Assembly (NCBI GenBank): GCA_016200205.1
Contig: JACQFF010000073.1
Location: 1 to 37,674, forward strand
Direction: 5' to 3'
Length of the DNA stretch: 37,674 bases
From: Planctomycetia bacterium
GTDB lineage: Bacteria > Planctomycetota > Planctomycetia > Pirellulales > PALSA-1355
Shown here: positions 1 to 7,653 of the stretch, piece by piece
Position numbering within the stretch: position 1 is the stretch's first letter
Layout of the letters: each line of letters starts with the position of its first letter
Made by a program: the position numbers and the translations under genes
Notes under the pieces: generated by a model
Databases searched by the model: none
Told to the model about the DNA's origin: nothing
What the model saw: the letters and a program-made list of their open reading frames with translations, nothing else

Positions 1-58
1 ATCGCGAATATGTCGGACAAAACGAGGCCCGAGCGAAGTTTCTGCAACCCCCGGTGCC
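1..58. repeat. 58-bp terminal direct repeat, identical to 37617-37674
   Basis: atcgcgaatatgtcggacaaaacgaggcccgagcgaagtttctgcaacccccggtgcc occurs at both window ends. Confidence 0.98.
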
Positions 59-114
59 TCTTTGACGAATGCCGAAAATGTGTTTTCCTCGGGAATTCGA
101 GGGTTAACCGTTCC

Positions 115-135
115 AAAAAGTGCAAAAGTCGAACT
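115..135 (+). repeat. 21-bp inverted repeat partner of 37585-37605
   Basis: aaaaagtgcaaaagtcgaact is the exact reverse complement of agttcgacttttgcacttttt near the right end. Confidence 0.95.
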
Positions 136-584
136 TAGTCGGTGAGGGTCATTTGAGCAGTGCAGGCCCGGCCATCTTCCGATCCATCCTGGGCGGCTTC
201 GCCGGCACTCTGGCGATCACGGCGATGATGTACTTCGTCGCACCCGCGATGCCGGGCACGCACATGGACATCGCCAACGTCCTCGGTTCTGTGCTGGGCG
301 GCAGTTGGTGGGTCGGCATGGCGATGCACTTTGTCATCGGTGCCCTGATTTTCCCGCTAACCTATGCCGTGTTCTTTTACGACTCCCTGCCGGGCGGTCC
401 GACCCTAAGAGGAATCGCCTTGGGAGTGTTCCTCTGGCTACTGGCACAGGCCGTAATGATGCCTATGATAGGAGCGGGTTTCTTCAGTGCCAACGCTGGA
501 GGAGTTCGGGCGATCGTGGGCTCACTGATGGCTCACGTCATCTATGGCGCACTTCTGGGCTGGATTTCCGGGCCACCCAAATGA
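120..584 (+). CDS. Hypothetical multi-pass membrane protein (true start possibly downstream of 120)
   Basis: 154-aa ORF with several hydrophobic segments; the called GTG start lies inside the 21-bp inverted repeat, so the N-terminus is uncertain. Confidence 0.7.
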   Translation: MQKSNLVGEGHLSSAGPAIFRSILGGFAGTLAITAMMYFVAPAMPGTHMDIANVLGSVLGGSWWVGMAMHFVIGALIFPLTYAVFFYDSLPGGPTLRGIALGVFLWLLAQAVMMPMIGAGFFSANAGGVRAIVGSLMAHVIYGALLGWISGPPK

Positions 585-833
585 CGATTGCGTAATCATA
601 CTCGCGACGAGGGACACGGCGACAATGAGCCACATTTTTGAAGAAAGTCAGCGGAGAGGCTCTCTCTTGCTCGCTCCGTTTGCGGCCGGCAGAAGAATCT
701 GCAATCCTTGCACAAACGGCCGCGATGTGGGCGCGGGAGCCGCCGTCCCAGCAGCGGACCGACCAACAATTTTGCCGCGTCGCCTGCGTGGCGGCGCTTT
801 CCACGATTGTCATCCAATATAGGAGTTTCACGA

Positions 834-1370
834 ATGCCTCGGTTGCATGTCATAAAACCCGAAGAAGCCATTGGATCTGCAAAAGAGATCTATGGCGAAG
901 TGACGAAGCGGATGGGCAAAGTGGTGAACATTTTTCAAGGCATGGCCAATAGCCCGGCCGCACTGCGAGCCTATTTGGCGATGTCGGCGGCGCTTAGCGA
1001 GGGAGAGCTATCGCCACAAGATCGCGAGGCCATCTATCTGGCCGTCAGCGAATCCAACGGATGTCAATACTGCGTCTCCGCGCACTCGATACTGGGTAAA
1101 CGAGCGGGCATGACAGACCAGTCGGTTCTTGCGGCCCGACGATTTCACTCGACCGACGGCCGGCAACAGGCGCTGCTGACATTCATTCGCAAGGTTATCG
1201 ACACCAAGGGGTATGTCACGGACGACGATTTAGCAGCGGTCCGCCGCTCGGGCTACAGCGACGGTCAGATTGTTGAAGCAATCGGGTACATTGCCTTGGC
1301 CACGTATTCAAATTTCTTTAACCACGTGCATGACACAAAGATCGATTTTCCAATCGCCCAAGCGCTCTAG
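834..1370 (+). CDS. Carboxymuconolactone decarboxylase / AhpD-like alkylhydroperoxidase family protein
   Basis: MPRLHVIKPEEAIGSAKEIYGEV...REAIYLAVSESNGCQYCVSAHSILGK with CxxC plus downstream His typical of AhpD-like proteins; AGGAG upstream of ATG 834. Confidence 0.88.
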   Translation: MPRLHVIKPEEAIGSAKEIYGEVTKRMGKVVNIFQGMANSPAALRAYLAMSAALSEGELSPQDREAIYLAVSESNGCQYCVSAHSILGKRAGMTDQSVLAARRFHSTDGRQQALLTFIRKVIDTKGYVTDDDLAAVRRSGYSDGQIVEAIGYIALATYSNFFNHVHDTKIDFPIAQAL

Positions 1371-1376
1371 CTAGGG

Positions 1377-1502
1377 CTACGACCGACCGGCGGCGCGCTG
1401 CATGATCCGCAACCTGCAGCTGGCGGATCCAGTGGTCACGCGACCGATCACGTAGGCATCGGTGCCGTCTTCGCGCAGGCGCTGGCTTCCGCTGGCCAGC
1501 CG
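1377..1502 (-). pseudogene. Possible C-terminal relic of selenophosphate synthetase (SelD)
   Basis: Reverse-strand RLASGSQRLREDGTDAYVIGRVTTGSASCRLRIM resembles SelD C-termini (LREAG..DAAVIGRV..G..GRLRI); N-terminal domains absent. Confidence 0.35.
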
Positions 1503-1548
1503 TTTGTGATGAGGGCCGAATCCCCGCTCGTCACGATCGGCGGCGGCC

Positions 1549-1619
1549 GCGGGCTTCAAACCTGTTGTGGGATCCGTCAAGCAGATTCCAGGTGGGTTCG
1601 ATTCGCATCCACTCCCGCT
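1549..1619 (+). pseudogene. tRNA-Sec-like 3' portion (anticodon TCA), 5' acceptor and D arm not identifiable
   Basis: Anticodon stem GCGGG/CCTGT with loop CTTCAAA (TCA at 1556-1558); 7-bp variable arm TGGGATC/GATTCCA; T arm GTGGG-TTCGATT-CGCAT (one mismatch); acceptor 3' strand CCACTCCC + G. No GGGAGTGG-like 5' strand found upstream. Confidence 0.55.
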
Positions 1620-1694
1620 ATCTCACGCCTGGCCGGTCCGTTCTCGGCGAACAGCCTGTCAATTCGAACATGCAAGCGCCGGATTGCCAGCCAC

Positions 1695-2164
1695 TTATCG
1701 TTCGACCTGTACGGCAATCGGAATATCCTGCCGCAAGTACAGGCAAGTGCCGTTGATGCCTTCGCAAACGTAGTAAAGCGCATAGGGTGACAATCGCACG
1801 GTTCCCCGCGAGTCCTCCGGTGACTTGAGCTCGAATTCGATCGACCGGGACTCGTTCGTCTCCGGCCGATCGCCAAGGGGAGCCGTCTGCAATCGGCGGT
1901 CGGTCGTCCAGCCGGCCGGCGCCGCGACCCACAACTTGACGGGTTCGTTCTCGTTGTTCCAATGGGCGTCCGCAGCCTTGTTGGTCCGCATCGCGAGGTG
2001 TACGCGCACCGACTCGCCCGGCTTGATCCGCGGGGGCACAACCACGGCTTCCACTCATCGACGGCGCGCTGAAAATCACCGTCCTCGCGGTATCGCGACT
2101 CGTAGCGCCTCCGATACCACAATACCAGGGTGGTCACAACGGTCGCTAGACTAATTCGATGCAT
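1695..2164 (-). pseudogene. Frameshifted small secreted/anchored protein resembling the C-terminal domain of thioredoxin/NHL-type or DsbD-alpha-like proteins
   Basis: MHRISLATVVTTLVLWYRRRYESRYREDGDFQRAVDE in one frame continues as VEAVVVPPRIKPGESVRVHLAMRTNK...YALYYVCEGINGTCLYLRQDIPIAVQVER in another; frames join near 2050 (gatgagtggaag would need one extra g). Confidence 0.5.
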
Positions 2165-2492
2165 GGCTGATTCAAAGGCTCTGGCGGTACGACGGACTCG
2201 TCGTAGCACTGCGGAAATGATGGTCGCAGAGCCCATTGTAGTTGATCGAGAGAACGAAATCGACGGATCGCTGCCAGTTTACCTTATGGGGACGAAGGCT
2301 GGCTCGGCTTGCTTCGGCCGCTGCGAGACGTTAGCTTGGTAGGCGATATCAGCGATTCGATTTGGCGTGCGTGTGATTGTAAGCCATCACACAGACGGGA
2401 CCGTCACGATGGACGATCCTTGGTTAGGATCCCGTCGGCCCAAAGTGGGATTCGGAGGCGGACACTTCAGACGAACAAATAGAGGACAATCC

Positions 2493-3560
2493 GTGAGACC
2501 CGCCCTTATTATTTGCGTCACCGCCGTGTTGGGGCTTGCGTGGTCTGCCGCCCGCACGATCGCTGTGGAGCCCACATCCTTCGACGCGGCGCTCCGCTCC
2601 TTTTCGGAACGATGGAGCCAAGACGATTGGGTGCCCAAGACCGGCGTGCCGAGCAGATTCATGCGGCCGCTGGACGATGACGGATGGAAAGCACGAATGA
2701 CCGCGTTCCAATCCGCGGTTCAATTCGGTGAGCGTGCCGTTGAACCGGTGCGGCAATTGCTGCGCGACGAGGACGCTTCCAAGCGTGCGCTGGCGGCTCA
2801 AGTCCTTGGATATCTACCAGCGCGGACTGCCCGCGAGGAGTTATTGCGGACCGCGCGGGAGGACGCTGAACCGGCCGTTCGGCTGTATGCAATCGACTCG
2901 CTGGGAATGCTGGGAACCGACGGATTGAACGTCGACTGGAAGGCTCTCGCAGATCAGCAGAAGAATCGTGACGCGAAGCGACATGTGACGTATGCCAGTG
3001 AGCGAGCGAACAACTTGATTGCCAAGGAAGTAATCGATCAGTTGACCTCTTGGAATGCGAGCCAGATGGACACGGCCCAAGTTGGCCAGCCTGCTCCCGA
3101 TTTTGAATTGAGCTCGGTGTCGGGTGAGAAAGTTCGACTCAGCAACTTTCGAGGAAAGAGTGCTGTCGTCCTCGTCTTTGTTTATGGCGATACGTGACCG
3201 GTCTGCCATGGTCAGCTCGCGCAGTTGCGCGGCAGATTAGCTGACCTGAAACAACTTGGCGCGCAGTTGATTTCGGTCGATCCGCACGAAGTCTATTCGG
3301 CACAGCACTTTCTCAAGGAAGTGGGAGTGGCGACCGAAGATCTCCACTATCCGCTGTTGCTCGACCCGGCCTGCGTTGTCAGTGCCACCTATGGCGTGGC
3401 GTTTCAGATGCGGATCCATACGGAACTGAGTAATCGGCCCGCGACGTTCGTGATTGATGCCGATGGGGTGATCCGCTACGCCCGTCGCGGGCAATCATTC
3501 TCCGATCGACCAGGAGCTGACCAAATCATCGAGGAGCTGAAGAGACTTGATGCCAAATAG
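2493..3560 (+). CDS. Predicted selenoprotein: secreted HEAT-repeat/AhpC-TSA (redoxin) protein with UxxC active site; Sec235 encoded by TGA 3195-3197
   Basis: GTG start with AGAGGA upstream and signal peptide (VRPALIICVTAVLGLAW); HEAT-like repeats; QPAPDFELSSVSGEKVRLSNFRGKSAVVLVFVYGDT-U-PVCHGQLAQLRGRLADLKQLGAQLISVDPHEV...RPATFVIDADGVIRYARRG; frame is continuous across a single TGA, with peroxiredoxin/thioredoxin features on both sides. Confidence 0.85.
3198..3246 (+). promoter_or_regulatory. Putative bacterial SECIS element for TGA 3195-3197
   Basis: GGTCAGCT (3210-3217) pairs perfectly with AGCTGACC (3239-3246); inner CGCGC (3218-3222)/GCGCG (3227-3231) with apical loop AGUU; loop begins 25 nt after the TGA, G at second loop position. 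Confidence 0.65.
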
Positions 3561-3616
3561 CACGCCCTGGTTTACTGCGGATGCATTGTAGACCCCGTCC
3601 TACGAGGAGGTTTCCT

Positions 3617-4270
3617 ATGCGAATTGCGATGCGCGGGCTTGCCACTGGACTTTGTTGCTGCTTGTTGTTTTCGGCCGCTCTCGCGAAACAGAAAGACGGC
3701 GAGTCGCGTCGGCCTGGACCTGAAAGTCCACGTCGCGAAGGCACACCGAAAGCTGGTGACGTGGCACCTGACTTCACGCTGGCAACACTCGATGGAAAGC
3801 AACAGGTCAGGTTGAGCGACTTTCGCGGCAAACGGCCGGTGGCGTTGGTTTTCGGATCTTATACGTGACCGCCGTTTCGGCACCAGGTTGGTGCCCTGGA
3901 GGCGATGTACGCGAAGTATCGCGGTGAGGTGGAGTTCCTCGTCGTTTACATTCGCGAGGCCCATCCCACCGACGGATGGCAAGTGCCTCAAAATGTGCGA
4001 GAGCAGATTCTGTTCGTGCAACCGAAGTCGATCGACGATCGGCAAGAGGTCGCCAAACAAATGTGTTCCACACTCAAGCTTTCGCTGCCGACGGTCATCG
4101 ACGGCCTGGACGATAAAGTGAATCAAGATTATGCCGCCTGGCCGGATCGACTGTATTTGATCGGCCGTGACGGTAAGATTGCTTTTAAGGGCGGGATGGG
4201 CCCGCAGGGCTTCCGCCCGAGTGAGTTGGAGGCGGCCATCAAAGACACTTTGTCGCAGGGCCCGAAGTAG
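3617..4270 (+). CDS. Predicted selenoprotein: secreted iodothyronine deiodinase-like protein; Sec84 encoded by TGA 3866-3868
   Basis: ATG 3617 preceded by GAGGAGG; MRIAMRGLATGLCCCLLFSAALA signal peptide; GDVAPDFTLATLDGKQQVRLSDFRGKRPVALVFGSYT-U-PPFRHQVGALEAMYAKYRGEVEFLVVYIREAHPTDGWQVPQN...RLYLIGRDGKIAFKGGMGPQGF; matches the deiodinase signature (FGS.TUPPF ... YI.EAH..DGW). Confidence 0.9.
3869..3895 (+). promoter_or_regulatory. Putative bacterial SECIS element for TGA 3866-3868
   Basis: 10-nt spacer then perfect 6-bp stem GGCACC (3879-3884)/GGTGCC (3890-3895) with loop AGGUU (3885-3889); loop begins 16 nt after the TGA. Confidence 0.75.
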
Positions 4271-4312
4271 CACTGTCCATCGGTGGAAATCTTGCCCAAA
4301 CGAAAGCCAGCG

Positions 4313-5212
4313 ATGCGCGTTTGCATGGTGGCGACCGCGGTCGCGCTGATTTGCTCTGAGGCCAGGGCTCAAGGGCGGGCTCATGCGGGCGGCGAGTCGC
4401 AGACCAAGCCTTTCGACGAGGATCGCATCGCCTGGCAGCACGCGGATGGCCTCAAGTTTCAAGGGCTGCGCCTCGCGGAACGGTTTCGTGAGTCCCTTTT
4501 GAACGCGGACGACGCTGGGCGTACGAAAGCCAGCCTCGTTGGCGCGGCGCTCCAGCGTTTTCGCACGGAATATCGGATTCCGCTGTCGCGCCGCCCGACG
4601 CTTGAGCGTTTTGCAGTCACCAGGGATGCGTTCGTGATGCAACTGCGCGGGGGACAAACGCTCGACCCCGACATATCGTTCGCTGATTTTTCGGGCCGGT
4701 GGTACGGTAAGTGGGACCAGATGCAGGTCGATCATCACTGGCACGCCGTCGTTCGCCGAACCGCTCTGGATGCCGCGGGCCGCCCGGACGATCCCGGCAC
4801 CAGCCTACCGCTGCTAGTTGGGCTGCAGTACGCCTGGATCGGCGACGGCTTTGGATGGAACTATCTTGTCCGTCCAGCCGCCGCGCCTGGAAGTGTAATC
4901 CTGGGCTATGTCTACCATCTCACTCCACACAAGCCTTCGGACATCCGCCTTGAATTTCCGTTAGTCGGCTATTTCGACGGTCCAGCGCGCCTGATCTGGA
5001 TCACGCCCTCGCTCATCTTCTTTGAGGAAGTTGTAGCGGGCACTTCGCGGCAGGAGCAAAGGTACGCGATCACCGGCTTCAATTACGTGATCGAGAACGA
5101 AACGGTGGTCAACGTCGGCGAGGGATTCCAGGCGGTGTACACGCGGCACCGAGAGTTGCGCCCGGACTGGCTGAAATTCCCGCTAAAGCTAATTGTGTCG
5201 AATGCGCCGTGA
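4313..5212 (+). CDS. Secreted protein of unknown function, third gene of the putative selenoprotein operon
   Basis: ATG 4313 (alternative GTG 4283), signal peptide MRVCMVATAVALICSEARAQ, aromatic-rich body (FADFSGRWYGKWDQMQVDHHWH); starts 42 nt after the deiodinase-like gene on the same strand. Confidence 0.8.
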   Translation: MRVCMVATAVALICSEARAQGRAHAGGESQTKPFDEDRIAWQHADGLKFQGLRLAERFRESLLNADDAGRTKASLVGAALQRFRTEYRIPLSRRPTLERFAVTRDAFVMQLRGGQTLDPDISFADFSGRWYGKWDQMQVDHHWHAVVRRTALDAAGRPDDPGTSLPLLVGLQYAWIGDGFGWNYLVRPAAAPGSVILGYVYHLTPHKPSDIRLEFPLVGYFDGPARLIWITPSLIFFEEVVAGTSRQEQRYAITGFNYVIENETVVNVGEGFQAVYTRHRELRPDWLKFPLKLIVSNAP

Positions 5213-5799
5213 TTGGTCGCGAGAACGGGCACACTCGTCCACAGGACACATCGCGGCGACCGAGCTGGCAAGAACGCCGGGGGGGAAGCTGACTTTGCTG
5301 AAGGCCGAGCGGGTTGGGGGGCAGGCCCGTGAACGCGACGTTTGGCCCACATGGCGGCCGGTGGCCCGGTTCGGCCAGCAAACGCCGCGAACGAGGAAAC
5401 GCCCCACTGCGGCGAACGTGGGGCGGTGGCGGAAGCACGCCCGCAGGCCTTGGGTTGCACGGCTTGAAATCCGTCATTTGGACATACGGACCACCGCCAG
5501 GGTGCCGGCGTGCGAAACGGAACGCAGAAAGGCTAGCGGGAGTCCGGGGGGCCGGCAATGAGGCCACTTGGTCGCCCGAGCCGTTGACCCTAATGACCTA
5601 ACCCAGCCTACCGAGGGCGAAACCAAACAACCCTAACTCGCTAAGCCCACCGCCGCGCAATTCCAATTCCCGCTGAACCAATACACCGCTCTTTCGATTG
5701 CGACCAATTTTGCCGAAAGGAACGGTCGCTTCACGTAACCTGATCGACGAAACTACTTCACGATTGCCCGCGGCTCTGCTCAAGAGTGCGTTCCTTTGC

Positions 5800-6000
5800 T
5801 GGAAATTGCCCGGCGTGGAGGGCTGCTAAACCCCCTTGCACGGCCGATTGACGGTAGGCCGCGTTGTACCATTCATTTTCCGAGGGATTGAACCAATTTC
5901 GGCTGGCCAAGGTGGAGCCAGGTGGCAAAGCGAGCCGCGTCCCGCCAACTCACGTAGGTGACAGGATGGATCGCTAACCTATTCACCCTGAAGCTGCCTG
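5800..6000 (-). pseudogene. Relic of a formylglycine-generating-enzyme/SUMF1-like domain
   Basis: Reverse strand HPVTYVSWRDAARFATWLHLGQP then, in a different frame, SENEWYNAAYRQSAVQGG; both segments match the order seen in SUMF1-like proteins. Confidence 0.5.
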
Positions 6001-6219
6001 GAGAACCGCTTCCGCAATGTCGGCGATGTTGAGGTCCGTGGCCATCGACGTGCGGGATCCCTTGCACTCGGCCGGGAAGCTCAACTCGACTCTCTCGCTT
6101 CAATCGATGTTCCGGGGTGCTTTCTTCTCGGCCGAGCCGCCACTAGAATGGCGGCTTTTGTACGCCTCGCAAGCCGCGGCGGGGCTGTGCGCTACCTTTC
6201 CTTGCCAGGAGTGTGATGG

Positions 6220-7506
6220 ATGTCGACGCCCACGAAAAAACCGTCCGAGCGCAGTGAAATCGCCACCCCAGCCGCCGAAGTCGGCATCATGCCGATGGAT
6301 TTGACGATCCGCACGAAGCTCTCGATCATGATGTTCTTGCAGTATTTCGCTTGGGGCGCCTGGTTTGTCTCGATGAGCGGCTACATCAGCGGGACGCTCG
6401 GGTTTTCTGATGGCCAGAAAGGACTGATCTACGCGGCATCGCCGATCGGCGCGATGGTGGCGCCGTTCTTTGTGGGGATGATCGCTGATCGATTCTTTGC
6501 CACGCAGCGCATCCTCGCCGCCCTGCATTTGATCGGCGGGGCCGTTCTCGTCGGCATCTCGATGTCCCAGACCTATCAAGCTTTCTTTCCGTTGATGTTG
6601 TTATTCTTTCTGTGTTACATGCCCACTATGGCGCTGACGAACTCGCTGGCGTTCAGTCATATGAGCGACCCAGGGCGCCAGTTTCCGGGCATTCGCGTAC
6701 TGGGGACGATCGGATGGATCGTGGCCGGGCAGTGGGTTGGCTACATGAATATCGGGGACACGAATACGCCTTTGCAGATCGGCGCGGCGGCTTCGGTCGT
6801 CTTGGCCGTCTTTTGCCTCACGTTGCCGCATACGCCACCGTCCAATCCCGGGGGCCGCGTCGAGGTGCGCACGGTTTTAGGGCTGGACTCTTTGCGCCTC
6901 ATGAAGCAGTGGTCATTCGCAGTGTTTGTCGTCGGTTCGTTCTTGATTTGTATTCCCTTGCAGTTCTATTACAGTTTCGCTCAATCGTTCCTGGAAGACG
7001 TGCACGTCGAGAACGCAGTGGGAAAGATGACCTACGGCCAGATGTCCGAAATCTTCTTCATGCTCGTGATGCCTTTTTTCTTTGTGCGGCTCGGCGTCAA
7101 GTACATGTTGCTGGTGGGCATGGCGGCCTGGGCTTCGCGCTACCTGTTGTTCAGCTTGGGCAATGCCGATGAAGATATATGGATGCTCTACATGGGTATC
7201 CTGCTGCACGGAATTTGCTACGATTTCTTTTTCGTGACCGGATACATTTACGTCGACAAAAAAGCTCCCGAAGCGATTCGCGCTTCAGCGCAGGTGTTCA
7301 TAACCTTTGTCACCTGGGGCGTTGGCGGCTTCATCGGGTCTACGCTAGCCGGAATGACGGGCGAGTACTTTAGGACCGGCCCGAAGACGCATGATTGGTA
7401 TGGCTTCTGGCTCACGCCCGCCATTGCGGCCGTGATCGTGCTGGTCGCGTTTGCCTTCCTGTTCCACGATCGCGTCGATGCCGAAAGCGACCCGCGACCA
7501 ATGTAA
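6220..7506 (+). CDS. MFS transporter, nucleoside:H+ symporter (NHS, NupG-like) family
   Basis: 428 aa; LSIMMFLQYFAWGAWFVSMSGYISGTLGFSDGQKGLIYAASPIGAMVAPFFVGMIADRFF and multiple TM segments. Confidence 0.85.
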   Translation: MSTPTKKPSERSEIATPAAEVGIMPMDLTIRTKLSIMMFLQYFAWGAWFVSMSGYISGTLGFSDGQKGLIYAASPIGAMVAPFFVGMIADRFFATQRILAALHLIGGAVLVGISMSQTYQAFFPLMLLFFLCYMPTMALTNSLAFSHMSDPGRQFPGIRVLGTIGWIVAGQWVGYMNIGDTNTPLQIGAAASVVLAVFCLTLPHTPPSNPGGRVEVRTVLGLDSLRLMKQWSFAVFVVGSFLICIPLQFYYSFAQSFLEDVHVENAVGKMTYGQMSEIFFMLVMPFFFVRLGVKYMLLVGMAAWASRYLLFSLGNADEDIWMLYMGILLHGICYDFFFVTGYIYVDKKAPEAIRASAQVFITFVTWGVGGFIGSTLAGMTGEYFRTGPKTHDWYGFWLTPAIAAVIVLVAFAFLFHDRVDAESDPRPM

Positions 7507-7653
7507 AGGTCGGTTTCTGTCTTCTGCACCCAATTTTCCGAATGCTGCGAGTTTGGCGCCCGGCGTCTCGATCGCGAATTTGACGTCGACGCTTAAGCTA
7601 CGTTTGAATATCTCTCGCCCAGGTGCACTGCCGCGGGGGCTGTTCGGTTCGGC

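Noticed and set aside
1053-1085. AhpD-like gene as a third selenoprotein
   Set aside because: Its active site is a normal CxxC (GCQYC) with no in-frame TGA.
3195-3197. TGA as an ordinary stop or pseudogene mutation in the redoxin
   Set aside because: The stop lies exactly at the catalytic Cys position, is the only interruption, is followed by a SECIS-like hairpin, and the same occurs independently in the next gene; random nonsense mutation is much less likely, though not excluded without the genome's sel genes.
3572-4744. 390-aa minus-strand ORF over the deiodinase-like gene
   Set aside because: Low-complexity Arg/His/Leu-rich antisense translation typical of high-GC DNA; the plus strand carries signal peptide, RBS and strong deiodinase motifs. 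An automated caller could wrongly choose this ORF because the true gene contains TGA.
5213-5780. Several short overlapping ORFs on both strands after the selenoprotein operon
   Set aside because: Arg/Pro-rich translations with no recognisable domain or RBS; likely non-coding.
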